Source: Azolla caroliniana
Taxonomy: Eukaryota > Polypodiophyta
NCBI GenBank assembly: GCA_043228905.1
Contig: JBHGNT010000003.1
Location: 20,460,001-20,524,000, forward strand
Direction: 5' to 3'
Length of the DNA: 64,000 nt
The position numbers and the translations under genes are program-made. The notes below the pieces were generated by a model, which saw only the letters and a program-made list of their open reading frames with translations, had not been told where the DNA came from and did no database searches. Position 1 is the first letter of the stretch. Every line of letters begins with the position of its first letter. Below, piece by piece: positions 32,791-46,149 of the stretch.

Positions 32791-34004
32791 ATGCACTTTG
32801 TCCACCCTTCATTTCTCTCGAGGCAATGGGGCTCATGGCATGTTTGGAGGATGTGTTGAATGAATGCCTTCACATCTCATGCATAAGCACGAGCGCAACA
32901 CCATATTACATGATCGAAACGTAGTTTTGCTTTCATAGTTCTCGATTATGGAAATGTCGGGTGGTTGTCGTACGAGGACATCTCTATACATGTTTTTGAT
33001 TTGGCACTATATTCAAATCATGTGTCACCCTTGCCAACCAGTTTCTTAATATGAACTTAAGTGGCTGGTATGAACTTCCATAACATCAAAAAACTCACCT
33101 ATGTGACTCGTATATCTGTCTCGAGGAGGAGTGTACGTTTACTTCCTCTTATGACGATGATACATGTCCTGTGTGTGGCCCCGCTTCTTCCAATGCACAC
33201 AGAAGAGGTTTGGTTTCTTTGAGTCGTTGTCAAGAGCCTCATTGGATTGCTTATGTTTCACAATGAGCATGACATTCAACCTTTTGGCAAACTCGGGTTT
33301 ATTGTGGGCTTTCTTAGTTGCATTGAAATAAAATATGATATTTTAGATCACCTTTGAGGGAAATACCTTGATGGCAATTATTTCTCAAAATACTAGATGA
33401 AAGCCGGAACTGGTTTAGAGCTATTACTAGCATCCTACCCTCGAAAATGACTTTCACATTGCAAACGATTTGCTCTGCCATAGTGGAAAGGTTTGTGTTC
33501 AAGATTTACCAAACGTGAAATATAAAATTCTTCATGAATGTCATGATGCATTGTCTTCTAGTCATCCTGGAATGCAATGCATAGTCATTCTCATCTCGAC
33601 TACCTTTTTTTGGCCTAAGATGTATTTGACAATCTATTCACCTTTCTTTTACTTTAATCCGGTCTACTAATTAGTAATAGACTCTCTAACATGAGTGGTT
33701 TGCATGTATGCAAAAACTCGCATTGAAAACTCTCCATTTGAGATAGACCATTTTCTAGGCATCGATGGTTCTCTTTAATGAAGAGTATGTCTTCTTTAAC
33801 CTCAACCTCTTCCGTTATTTGCGCACGTGTGTAGAGTGTTTCATTGTAGTTCCAATTTGCAATGTATAATTGTGAATGTGTTGCTTCAAAGCAACACATT
33901 TGATAGCGTTGTTATTGATAAAGACGAGACATTGTTGTAAAGAACCTTTTTGCCTTGCCTTTTATTGTTTTTGTAGTTGACCCGCACCTTTGTCAAGTTG
34001 TATT

Positions 34005-34073
34005 AGAGAGAGAGAGAGAGAGAGAATTAGAATTAGAATTAGAATTTTTATCGTCCATAAAGAGGCCAATTTT

Positions 34074-34126
<53 letters not shown>
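34005..34126. repeat. Two (GA)n tracts around an (AATTAG)n run
   Basis: GA repeats at 34005-34025 and 34078-34126 enclose GAATTAGAATTAG and TTTTTATCGTCCATAAAGAG. A related segment without the second GA tract is at 45976-46035. Confidence 0.85.
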
Positions 34127-34127
<1 letters not shown>

Positions 34128-34459
34128 TAGGGTACATTGCTCGGTTACATATATTAGAGTGACTTCAAATGTTGGACATAAGATGATAATCTCATATTCT
34201 ATCCCATGTGGAAGTGCTTATCGAAAGGGCGATGGGTTATACCTTGGTAAAGACGTTATCTAGACATTGACACATTTCAGATGGGGGGACATGCTTTTCT
34301 TATGGTGGCGAGGATACAAAGCACATATTCCCTGTATGCTCAAAAGCCGCGAAACTTGATTGGGTTGTTAAACATCACCCAATTCTGGGCATCACCTATC
34401 TGGGAAAGCCTTGTCAAGCTAATCATGGGTTTCTGATCGGGGTGGTAAGAGAGAGGCAA

Positions 34460-34476
34460 GGGGGGGGGGGGGGGGG
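34460..34476. repeat. (G)17 homopolymer
   Basis: Seventeen consecutive G on the plus strand. Confidence 0.9.
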
Positions 34477-34649
34477 AGATATTGGCGGGGATGGGAGCCA
34501 TTATGGACACTCACTGGGTTTGGGGCAGTTATGGCGGTGGAGCCCATGTGATGCAATCTAGGGCCCCCCATTCTCCCTTCTCCAATGTGTGTTTTGTTAG
34601 TGTTGTCATTATTGCTATTATTTATGACAGTGATATATGTATCATAATG

Positions 34650-34756
34650 TATGTATACGTATGTATGTATGTATGTATGCATATGTATCATGTATGTATG
34701 TATATGTATCATGTATGTATGTATATGTATCATGTATGTATGTATGTATGTATGAA
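34650..34756. repeat. (TATG)n array with CATGTATGTATGTATATGTAT minisatellite
   Basis: TATG tetranucleotides arranged in about three 21-26-bp higher-order units containing ATCATGTATGTATG. Confidence 0.85.
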
Positions 34757-34829
34757 TGAAGCTCTCTCCTAGGATCCATCATCACACTTTTTTATTTCTC
34801 TCCTTTTTTTCTTTTTGCCTTCTATGTTC

Positions 34830-35294
34830 TCTCTCTTTCATTCTTCTTCGGTCTCGTTGCGTTTTCTGCTCTGCTCTGCCCTGCCCTGCCCTGCCCTGCC
34901 CTACTGCCATTCCACCTGTCGAAAAATCAAAGGGAAGAAAGAAGAAGTTTTAGAAAAGAGAATAGAGATCCATTCTGCAGCAGAAGATTTTGGGGAAGGA
35001 CGAGGCGAGGAAGACGGAAACGGAGGGATTTTTCTGAAGAAAAAGAGGAAGATAGGTCCTTTTTCTACAAGATCAAAGGAAATCCTTTGTGACGAAGGAT
35101 TAAACGAATCGAATATCCGTTCTGCAGAAGAGAAAGGCGAAATCTTTTCTGAAGAATAAGAAAGAGGACAGATACTTTCTGCTGAAGAAGGGGAAAAAAA
35201 CATCGACAAACAGTTTTAACTTTGAAAGAGAGATATCTGAAAAAGGAAAAAGTAAATAAAGGAACACGAAGAAGAAAAAGATCTATCTTAAGGG
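34830..35294 (+). promoter_or_regulatory. YKT61 upstream region and leader
   Basis: Pyrimidine-rich (TCTC, CTTTTT) sequence with a (CCCTG)n-like run (34878-34901) then a purine-rich leader with GAAGAAA repeats up to the ATG at 35295. No TATA box is certain. Confidence 0.4.
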
Positions 35295-37908
35295 ATGAAG
35301 ATCACTTCCATTTTGGTCTTGAAATGCTCAGGTATCGATGCAGGATCTGAGCCAAAAATCCTTGCAAACGCGTCTGATGTCAGTCATTTTGGTTACTTCC
35401 AACGTTCAAGCGCAAAGGAATTCATAGTTTTTGTTGCTCGCACCATAGCCAAACGAACCCCGCCGGGCCAACGCCAATCTGTACAACAAGAAGGTGTTTT
35501 TTCCTACTTCTTCTCTTTTGCATATCATGTGTTACTTTATTTCGATTCCTGGGGAGAGATCCAATGTTATGTCAATTAGAGGTAAGTTGTATATGCTAGA
35601 TTACTAGGGTTTGGGGGTGACCAATGTGGTGTAAACGACTATATTTAATATCCTAATATAGCCATGAGCTTAGAAGAAGCTAGAGCTATGTCACCACTAA
35701 TTACCAATCTAGGGTAAGAAAAGGTCCATAAAAAACCAGGATGATCATGTTTTGAATAACACTTTAGCTAATAAAGAAAAAGTCCATAAAAAACCAGGAT
35801 GATCATGTTGTGAATAGCACTTTAGCTAATAAAGAAAAAGTCCATAAAAAACCAGGGTGATCATGTTATGAATAGCACTTTAGCTAATGAAGAAAAGGAC
35901 CATAAAAAACTAGGGTTCCTATTATTTCTGTAGACGATTATGATGGGGTTATTGGCCGAGGATTGCCTTATTATTCAGAGTTGATTCTTCTAGTGTAAGT
36001 ACTTGATAATACCCAAATTACAGCCAGGAGCTCATGGTCCTAATCCATTGTTGAATGGCATATACTTTTTTGGTGGTTCTTATAGAAGATTCATGTGAAA
36101 TGACATATTCTTAGTCACTGAGTTGATGGCATGATTAAGCTCATGCATAATTTTTTCTTGCACAAAAATTTTCACATTCAATTTGTGTGGAAATGGATCT
36201 CACCACACTGTGTAAGAAAGTTGTTGACCTTTGTAAGTACCTTATCCAGGCATTAATGAGACTTGATTTCCTAGAACATTCTAGTTATGGTTAATCTACT
36301 TTTATCTTAATTTTAATACTTCATCTACTTAAAAGATGCTTATGAAATAAGTTATACATTCTTCTCTTTAGTGTGTATGGGATTGGCTCTTTTTGTGAAC
36401 ATTTTGTTGCCCATCATTCTCTCGCATTGCATTTTTAAGCTGTGCACAGTTGCTGGGACAGTAATGTCAATTCTTGTTTCTCTGTTTTGTTTCTCAATTT
36501 CATTAGGACATGTGCATTTGATTGCGGTTGCTTGACATTGTAATGTTTGTTTAGTCAAATATGGCTGTCAATTTTAATTATTATGAATAATGATATTATG
36601 CACATTTAATCACATGCATAATGATGAACCGAGTTTCTGTAACTTCTGCGGAGAGTGATGGGCATGCTTAACCACATTTCCAGCAGTAAGTAAGAGAAAG
36701 GCTGTCCACAAAATTATCTACACATCAATGAATATTTATATTGAGAAACTTTGTTTATAATTCTCTTTCCATCTATTAATTTGTAACTTGTAATATTTTC
36801 GAAGTCATACATAAATTATTCTTCCATAATTTCAATTCCAGTTATGACATCTAATGAATAAATGATTGGTGCTTTGTTCCCTTTCTTACAGAGTATATGG
36901 TGCATGCGTACAATCGGAATGGACTTTGTGGCATTACATTTGTAGATGCACAATATCCTATGAGGAGTGCCTTTTCAGTAGTGAGCAAGGTATTATATAT
37001 TTGAAGATGATGATAATAGGAAGGTAGAAGATGATGTTTAATGCTATATGACTTTGTACATTTAATTTAAAACTCATCAATGCTACATAGAAAGCAGCAA
37101 GAGTTAACTTATTGTAATCATGGGAGTGATAAGATTGGTCCTATGAGAAAAGAACTGAACTAAGCATTGGCTCAATTATTGGAATGCTGTTAACATCATG
37201 TTTCAGTTCTTTGATGGACAACAATTACAAGTTAAGGAGAGAATAGTAAGTTGTCTTAACGATGTCATCGAATGGCAGTGAGAGATCGACTTCTTGCAGG
37301 TTCTTGATGAATATGAGCGAGTATTTGGAAATTCATGGCAAAGTATACAGTCTGATAATACTGATGTATGGCCATACCTTGATGAAGCCTTGGCAAAATT
37401 TCAGGTTTGTCGTGTTTAAACCTTATGATTGCCATGTAAGGTGGTGAACTTTCTTTGGTATCCTCTAATTTCAATTTTTTTGGGCTCCTGCAGGACCCTA
37501 GTGAAGCTGACAAACTGTTTAAGATACAGAAGGAATTGGATGAAACAAAGCATATCTTGGTAAAATTTATTGTGAAGAAACTTTGGGAGGAGAGAGAGAA
37601 GCAGTAAACTTGTTTATTGAAAATTATGTTTTGTGTTTTGCAGCACAAAACTATTGACAGTGTTCTTGAAAGAGGAGAGAAATTAGATTCTCTTGTAGAA
37701 AAGAGCTCTGACCTTAGTATGGCATCACAGGTGTGGATTATGTTTTTTTATTCTTTTAATTATCTAATGAACACTTCTAGTATGTATTTAATATAATGTG
37801 TTTTTTCTTCTTTCTAATTTTCTTCAATCTAATAAGAGGTTTTTTGTGGACCTGCAGCTGTTCTATAAACAAGCCAAGAAAGCCAACCAGTGTTGCAGCA
37901 TACTCTGA
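35295..37908 (+). CDS. YKT61: R-SNARE YKT61, six exons, 201 aa
   Basis: Exons 35295-35493, 36892-36989, 37300-37404, 37494-37559, 37644-37730 and 37858-37908 join in phase to 202 codons including the stop, all with GT/AG. Ykt6 SNAREs drive fusion at Golgi, trans-Golgi and vacuolar membranes and cycle between cytosol and membrane through lipidation. Seen here: longin domain from [11 protein letters not shown] through [15 protein letters not shown] (exon 1), [32 protein letters not shown] (exon 2), [12 protein letters not shown] (exon 3); R-SNARE motif across exons 4-6 with [27 protein letters not shown] and [18 protein letters not shown]-terminal CCSIL, a CAAX box preceded by the Cys that is palmitoylated in this family. 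Length matches plant YKT61. Intron 1 (1.4 kb) contains a 58-bp tandem repeat. No lesion was seen. Confidence 0.95.
35716..35912. repeat. 58-bp tandem repeat, 3.4 copies, in YKT61 intron 1
   Basis: The unit (AAGAAAAAGTCCATAAAAAA, CCAGGATGATCATGTT, TGAATAGCACTTTAGCTAAT) repeats with GTCCATAA at 35724, 35782 and 35840 and a partial copy at 35898. Confidence 0.95.
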
Positions 37909-40900
37909 AAATGGAAATGCGCTTCTAAATGCTATTTTTTAATGAAAATGGAAAGGTCGAATGACAGGCTACTTTGAAACTATGTATTGTAACCTGCAAT
38001 GTAAGTTTCTCCTCTTTTAATATTGCTTCAACTTACTATGTGTGTGTCGGATGGAAATTTTGGCAAATAACATGCATTATAAGTCTGAAATTAAATAAAT
38101 CAACTGACCTATGCACAAAGTAATGTTGATTTATTGTGCTTGTGTTTGCACCTTTATTAGTGAATTTATCCAATTTTGATGGATTTTAAAACTTGCATCT
38201 CATTTCAAGTTATAGGTCGTAAAATGAAAAGTACTTGTTTGCTAGATTGTACTTGTTGATGAGGAACACTTCTTGGAAAAGATGCGTATCTTGGAAATAA
38301 TAGTACGATACGGATACTTCTACGTGAAACAAGATTAGAATATAACATTGTTTGTTATGCCTTGTTCTTGATGTTATCGGATTGAATTGTGGGCTGTTTT
38401 TAGTGAATAACTTCTGGCATATTAAGCAAATATCACAAGAAGAGGTGATGGTATTTACTTGCGTGATGTTGTCTATCTAGATCAATGTGGAGCTGGCTGA
38501 ATAGAAAGTGTGTAATGCATGATGAAACATGCTTGCATGAAATGTTGATAATGAAGGTGTCAGAAATATGAATTACTTGACCATTTTTTAGTTATCTTGG
38601 AATGCACAAATCGAGCAATGGATGATTTCTGATCCTTACCGTGACTGCAGTCGCTTATATTGAATCCTTTCATTGACATGATAAATCTTGCATATTTCAT
38701 GGAAAGTTGGGTCTCATTATTAAGTTTCTATTGAATGTTGCCTTTCCCATGTCTTTGGGCTATGGAGAACGACGTCATTAATAGTTGGGATATCATTAAT
38801 AGTTGAACAGCTTGTCTTTTGCCAAAGGAATAACAAATTTGACTTCAACACATGTCAGTCTATTGTCCACCCTTTGCAGAACGACAATAAAAAATGTTAG
38901 GATTCAATCACAAATGATAATTTTAAGCCTTTTTTTGAGCAATGTGAAGGTGATTTTTTGATATTATTTCAAGAGTTGTTGAGCTCTTGTAAGATGCCTA
39001 ATTCATGTATTATGCTAAGGAATCAGAGCAAGAAATTGTGGGTGGGTATATGATTTGTAAGTTCCTCATTTATTGCTCAACTTATGTCTTGTATGGATTT
39101 TGGTGCATGTTGGGGTTAGATGTGGCGCAACATGTCTCGCTAAATGGTGGCACGACCAAGGAAGGATAGTCTGAAAAGGATATCCATTGAGCCCCTTATT
39201 GTTTGCAATTGTTATTCACTTGTTTTAGTTACAGAATATCAGGAAATTGGACTGTTGCTCATGTTAGTGAACAATTGATAGTTCTATTTCTGACAGATTA
39301 TTAGTTATTCATTTCTGAAATCTTTAGGTAATAGATATATAGTTAAAGCCCTGGAAACATGTATAGTGGAAATACACCTAGTCAAGATTGGATGACATGA
39401 CAATGTTTGTTCCATGTAGCTTACCCTATTGATGTTGATCTCATTATCTCAAAATGATATACTAGAAGTTGCATGCGTGGCCATTTGTTATTTGTTTGAA
39501 GTGGTTCACGTAATAATGATCCCACCGCGTCATTATTTTTTCCTTTGTTACCATGGACAAAGAGATCACTTGATTGATTAGGTTGTCCATTAAAATGCAT
39601 ATTATGGAAGAAAGAATCAAGATTAGACATGAATGGATTTCATGGAGGAATATATGTACACAAAAGTAGCTAGTTGCAACAACCATATAGAATTTGAAAG
39701 GTCTTTGGTTGCTCAGAGCTTAAACTTCTTATAAGGTATGTGCATATGAACTCAACTACATGTACTTGCAAACACACTACTTGGGACATATATGTGTTAG
39801 ATCCTACCATTTACTAAATGTATAGGAGATGCGATTACATTCAATGAAGTGGATGCCCTAGATATCCCATTGTATACCATTGCAAATAATTTTCTACAAA
39901 CAATTCCTTGTTCGTGTGAGCTAACTCTCATGATATTGTGTTCATCCTCTAAAATGTTGATGAGCTAACACCTAATCGCTATTATAAAATTGATGTCTCT
40001 ATTATCTACAAAGTTATAAATGAAGGATATGGATGAACTTCACAACCTCCTTGCCATCAAGATTATTAGCACACCTCATAAAATCTTGTTCTCTCGAAGA
40101 CATGTTCAACTTATTGTTCAAATTTGGGAAAGCAGATTATATGTAGATCACAACCTCATTTGATCACAACTTTAAGATGCAAGAAAACTTTTGTTTCATT
40201 ATTTCATAAATTGGCATAGTATATGAAGTTGTCCATCTCCAATATACATGAGGACATTTTGATTCTCCAAAGTTGTTAGAATCTCCATTACATTGGAAGT
40301 CTAGTTTGATAAAGACGACAAGAGGATGATTTGATGCTCTCTAATCATCATAGCCATGGTTCAAAGCTGATTGTATTTTAGTCAAGATCCAAAGTGGATA
40401 AGTTCGGATGGAGCATTTATATGGTGTGTTGGTGTTGGGAGGGCATTGCACATATACCTTGTGCCTTAGGAAGGAACAAAATAGAACCACTAGGTGGTAG
40501 TAGTAACTTGGATACTTTGGTGGTAGTACATCATGACAAATGACAAGAAAATGGCACACTCATATTGGACAAAAGTAGTAATTGCAATGATTTAAGTCAT
40601 GAATCGGGGTTAATGTAGATGTGACTCCCCACGAGTGCTTTTATGGATGGAAGCCATACCTCTCACATTGACTTTTTTTTGGGTGCATTGGATATGCACA
40701 TGTCTTAAACGAAGTATGATCCAAGGTTGATCCCTAATTTTGAAGAGGTTATTTTTTAGGGCTACTCACTTCAACAATTGAGGTATAAGTGCTACACACC
40801 TTCTACGTGGTAAAGTTTTTGTAAGTTGCAATATCTGATTTGATGAATTGACATCATAATATGCCATGAAGTTGTCTAATTTGTGGTGACCTAGTACACA

Positions 40901-42272
40901 TAGTGTTGACTATAGAATGTTGGAGGTGATATTGAAAACTTTACAGTTGATCACCACAACCATCATGATGATCATGCTAGGGTTTTGGAGGTAGAAAAGG
41001 AGATAGTAGTAGAAACAAGTGAGCATCATCATCAAAGACTAAATAATAATATTATTAATGAGATTTGTAGTGATTAGAATGTTACATAGATAGATTTCAT
41101 TATTGTCACAAAAGGAGACCAAAAATAACATTTTCACAAAAGAAATGGATCTTGTCCAAGGTGCAATTTGTTTTTCATTGAGGGGGCTTCATCAAATAGC
41201 ATATAGCACCCTAAATCTGAAGCAAAAGTCAACATTGACAAATTAAATGTACTATCAAATTCATTGTCAAAATGTAGTCATTTCAAAACCAATTGAGCGA
41301 GGGAGATGTCCTTGTCAATGTCGATTAGGAAAACACCACCAATTACAATTGTTATGAATGGGAAGCTGATTGCTCAAGCTTAATCCATATTCTCCATAGA
41401 GCTCAATGTGAAACCCAGGCAAACAAGAATAAGAAATGACCTAAGGCAGCGTGATAGAACTCAAAGAACTAAAAGAGTTTTTCAATTGAAGCTACTAGAT
41501 TAGGAACCATTTACTTAGAAGACAATGTCTATGTTTACAACAAGGGACAAGTCCACATATCACATGAAGATGGAATTGCATAAGCTTGTCCATACCACAA
41601 CATAGAAGCTAGAGTGGAAGACAAATGTGCAAGAACCAAGGTATATATCACGAAACAAATGCCTTAAAAAGAGGGGGAAAAAAATTGCACCCCATTTGAC
41701 CTTGTTGTTTCTACAAAACCATGCAAGTCTAGTTAGACAGTATGTAAAGCCCAATTATAGGAAGAAGTCATGAGAACTCATGAAAAATTAACATGTCAAC
41801 AATATTCTTTGTGGGCTTTAACACCTCTTTAGCCTAGTCTAATATTGCATTTTAGGTTTTCCCTCCAACGAATCTCTTTATGTTTGTTACATGTCATGTG
41901 AAATTGACAAGCTCAAACATGCCCTATTCTTTGAATGTGTGTTTTAATATGACATGTTTGTTAAGATTTCTTAGTGGGTTTAAAATATGAATTTTTTTGT
42001 AGAGCGTGTAACATATGATCGACGTCCATCCATGAAGTCTTGAACCTCTTTTTGTGTAGCGAGGAACATCTAGTTGGTGTCTGCCTATCCACCGTGAAGT
42101 CTTGAACTACTACTCAAAGGCCAAGTATTATTTAAAAGAAAGAGAGATGTAATTATTTCATGTGCACCCATTTAAAGCAAGTTGTGGTGTGTGTTTAATT
42201 TTTAAGATGGAGAGTTTCTAAGGTTGGTATATATAGCCCTCAAATTTCTTTTTTCTTGAGTTGTCATAATGC

Positions 42273-42287
<15 letters not shown>

Positions 42288-42303
<16 letters not shown>

Positions 42304-42307
42304 GGGG
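42288..42307. repeat. (G)20 homopolymer after (T)11
   Basis: Eleven T (42277-42287) followed by twenty G. Confidence 0.9.
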
Positions 42308-42456
42308 AGGGGAGGGTATAGGTGATATGTTGACACAATGATAGTGAATGCTAGGGAAGACCCATCAATTTTGCTTCTTTTTACTTAAACCCACTTTATT
42401 TTGCTTGTTGTGTATAAAAGGAACAAATGGGAGGAGAGTAATTGTGTGTGTGTGTG

Positions 42457-42462
<6 letters not shown>

Positions 42463-42500
<38 letters not shown>
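42463..42500. repeat. (GA)n microsatellite
   Basis: About 18 GA units ending just before the ATG of the candidate RING gene. Confidence 0.9.
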
Positions 42501-42503
<3 letters not shown>

Positions 42504-42512
42504 CGCTAAATC

Positions 42513-43854
42513 ATGAGCATAAGAAGTGTAGTACTAGAGGGTGCAAGGAGGAGGAGGAGACGACATTCGAGCTCCCATGGCACTCGATCTCCTTCCATTC
42601 GAGTACATGAGAATGCACCCTATCATCATAAGGTGATGAATATGCATTTTTTCTTATCAATGTTTCCCCTCCATTCATTCAAATCATATATGTACCTGAA
42701 TTCAATCGTTTCAATACACATGCCGGAAATTAATCTTTCTCATTTACGCCGAAAAAACATGTGGTAATTACCACTAAATTCATGGATAATTATAATTGTC
42801 ATGTCATTTCCATACATAGTGTTACTATTATCTAGATATATGTTTATAATGGTAGTATAGTTGGGGACAAATAACAAGGTATATATTGGATGTGAATGGC
42901 TCTTAAGAAAGACATATGTTGCAACAAACAAAGGAGGGCTAACTAGCTTTTTGGATCAACAATATGGAGATACACCAGGAATATACAGGTATGGTGATTC
43001 CTATTGATGATAGCTTGCGACAACGAGTTATGGCGGCAAGGCATCGTTTGGACGAGAAATTGCTTGGATTATCGTCATCAGTTAGAAGGCCAAGGCATGG
43101 ATTCAATATAATTTCACAACTGTTTTTCATTTAGCCTCCATAGGCCTATGGCTCTTCATCACTCCAAGCTAGTGGCTACTATACTATTATAGCTTATACA
43201 TAGTAGCTATTTGGTGTTAATGAAGTGTGACCATTGGCTACAATGGGCCATCTCCAAACCACTTAAGCACATTTACTAGTTAACTAATTAGTCAATCTCT
43301 CCTCCACGATATATTATTATGCAACTTCAATAGTAACAACAATGTTAACTTGAGTTTTCATGAAAATGGGGCAAACATTGATGAAATTTTGGAATCAAGT
43401 ATTTTTAAGGGAACACAACTCCATGTAACTATGTATGTTTTAGTTTCGAATTCAAATGATGTTTCCCATAAATCAACATAATTATGCATATTTTCTTATA
43501 ATATCTTATTATTTCATATATGAAAAGGAGACTCGACCAATTAATAAAGAAACATTTCTCGAACACCCGTATCAATAGTGCACCAAGATAGCATACTCCT
43601 CTTCATCACAAACAAGAAGCAAATGAGCATGGGTTCGCAAACATGACAATGAGCATGGTTATGAGGAAAGAGTCCTTGTGGTTGGTGTTTCCAACGATGA
43701 GTGCCCTGTTTGCTTGGACGGCTTCTTGTCTGGAGAAATTGTGATGTATCTTCCATGTGATCACTATTTCCACAAGGCTTGCCTCATCCCTTCGCTCGAA
43801 TTAGGCCATGGTCATTGCCCTTTCTGTAGGGGAAACTTCACACATGCTCGATAA
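42513..43854 (+). CDS. Candidate RING-H2 finger protein, exon structure uncertain
   Basis: The secure part is the last exon. A frame open from 43627 to the stop at 43852-43854 encodes ECPVCLDGFLSGEIVMYLPC, then DHYFHKAC, LIPSLELGHGHCPFC, which fits C-X2-C-X14-C-X-H-X2-H-X2-C-X11-C-X2-C. RING-H2 proteins are mostly E3 ubiquitin ligases; the target is unknown. This frame has no upstream ATG, so earlier exons are needed. Plausible ones are 42513-42632 (MSIRSVVLEGARRRRRR..., donor AAG|GTGATG) and a piece starting near 42970-42979 (TGMVIPIDDSLRQRVMAARH, to about 43080). These keep the phase, but their splice sites are weak and unproven. It could also be a pseudogene. Confidence 0.5.
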
Positions 43855-45713
43855 AAGGGATAATAAAGATATTGTGCATAGTACTTATAGAAAATCGTGA
43901 TTGTACCATGTGGATACATGAATTTTTCATTTGACCATTTCCATATTAATATCTCATGGGTCAACTTGTAATCATATATAAGTGTTGGTCAAGTACACTA
44001 AGAAATCAATCATGGAGACCTATTTATGGCAACGATGTACTACATGTTCTTACATTAAGCATGACACAACTCTTTACACATTCTTTCTACTTTAGCAATA
44101 TTAAACTAAAGAATGTTGTGCTCAAGAGTTTGGCATTCTAATTTCTCATCAAATATTGAGACAAGTGTACGCCCTATTAGAGGACATTTAGTAAATATCC
44201 TCACAAAAGTCTCAACTACTCTCTCTCTCTCTCTCTCTCTCTCTTTGAATGCTACCATCGTCACACATTTTTCATTTTGTACACATTTCTATCGACAATG
44301 ATATACTCCTATCAATGTACTTTGTCCACATGATGCACAAACACATGAATCTCAACCATGACATATATATTGATAACATGCCCTAGTAAGAGCAAAGACA
44401 TATCCCTTTACAATCAATACACCTTTATTTTAAGTTTGTGACTTGTTGATGCCTTAATGTAAAAAAAACAAATACATGTAAGTATCATGTGGGTAGGTAC
44501 ATTTTCATGTTGTTGTAAGTGCATGCAGATTGTATTCATGAGGCACTAGTGTTAATGGAAGATCATAAGAAAAAGAGTTTGCATGATGGTAGCTAGATGA
44601 AATTTCATATTTAATTAGTATTTGTGGAAATGTTTTCCATAAACTTGCATTCCCTCATTTTCCTTTACTTCAAATTCGTTTCACATCTTTATCTTGAAAG
44701 AAATAACACATGGAATTGTAGATCATTTTTAATTTGAATGGAAGCAACGAAACCTACACTTTGTCGACATCAAATAATAGTTCAATATTCATAGTACATA
44801 CTGATTGTAACCCCCCCCCCCCCCCCCCCCACCCAAAAAAAAATGGATCTAAAGCCTTTTCTTCAAGAAGTTCATGGATCTCTTGATCCCAAAAGCTTCA
44901 TTCCAACAAGTAGTGTAGGAGATTATACAAAAATATAATGATACTTAGGGATGCAAACCTTGCACTATCAGTGTTCCACGAATAATCAAAACCTCTTTTG
45001 ATATGATATGATATGATAATAATAGACATCGCTTACGAGTTAGACTAAGCCACAATAATTCATACTTTTTTAAAATCCCGTTTTTGTAAAATCTTTGATC
45101 AAGAGGATGATGTAAACATTAAACTATTGTTTTTTTGTTATTATATATTGATCTCCAATGTTTATCTTGAACAAAGTATGTTTTATTGCTAATTATTCTT
45201 GTCGTCACAAGATAAAAATCATACACATATTATCATGCGCATTTAAGACAAAAACTTGTAGCTTTGAAAACTACATACAATTTCATGTGTGTAGGAACAA
45301 AAATAAGCAATTTGAGATCAAAGGAACTTGGGCTTGCATTAGTGGATGAAGATCATAAATTGCCCTATCCTTGAAATGTTTTTTTCGCAGCTAGGCACAT
45401 ATGTTGTGCATTTGTAACCTACATACAATTTTATGCCAACTAGTGCAAAAGCAAACTAATTCAAAAACAAGATCATTGGGCTTAACATTACTTTCTAGAG
45501 TTGTGTTTTTGAAGAGTCATTATGCAGATCGCAACATCCTAAGAATACTTGTTTATCTAACGAAGGTATAAGGATTATTGTAGATCAAGAATGGGGCCCT
45601 CCACCCACCCAACAAGGTGGGTAAGAAAGAAAGAGTAAGAAGAGATGTATAGATAAGTAGATTTCCTCTTAACATTCATAGAAATTGATTGTGGTGTGTG
45701 TGTGTGTGTGGGC

Positions 45714-45762
<49 letters not shown>

Positions 45763-46149
45763 CATGCATAAGTTACATAAAATGGTTATGGAGGAAGATT
45801 TGCTTGGACTAATAAGGTTGTTATCAAGGAAGCCATGATTTTCAAGGTCTCGCCAATGACCATATCATGTTTTTGGCACCTAATCGGGAAAATATTAGTA
45901 AGACACGAGATGTGGGGGAATTGTTTTCAAATGCTTCAAGATTGCGAATATGCATAAATCTATCCTCATTACATGTATAGAATTAGAATTTTTATCATCC
46001 ATAAAGATGACAAATTTGACCTATGGGACGAGAGTATACATGTGTTCTTAATATGTGTCTCCTTCCTAAGAAGGGGTATTCATACATTGAAGCACAATGT
46101 CTCTATGTGTGAGTAAAGCATACACATATTAGCTCAACCTTCTAGGTAT
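43855..46149. other. Intergenic; no gene recognised
   Basis: AT-rich DNA with (CT)n at 44220-44243, a C20 run at 44811-44830 and (GA)n at 45717-45760. Nothing coding is supported. Confidence 0.5.
44811..44830. repeat. (C)20 homopolymer
   Basis: Twenty C followed by ACCC and nine A; the opposite-strand counterpart of the G runs at 34460 and 42288. Confidence 0.9.

Larger units (their letters stand above)
32524..34829. other. Intergenic between DCI1 and YKT61
   Basis: Upstream DNA of both divergent genes plus simple repeats. No other gene is recognised. Confidence 0.5.
37909..42512. other. Intergenic; no gene recognised
   Basis: AT-rich sequence. The early part includes the YKT61 3' UTR. Open frames are short, without recognisable motifs. 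A T11-G20 tract lies near the right end, at 42277-42307. Confidence 0.5.

Noticed and set aside
35716-35912. CRISPR-like array
   Set aside because: The repeats are directly adjacent, without unique spacers, and the genome is eukaryotic.
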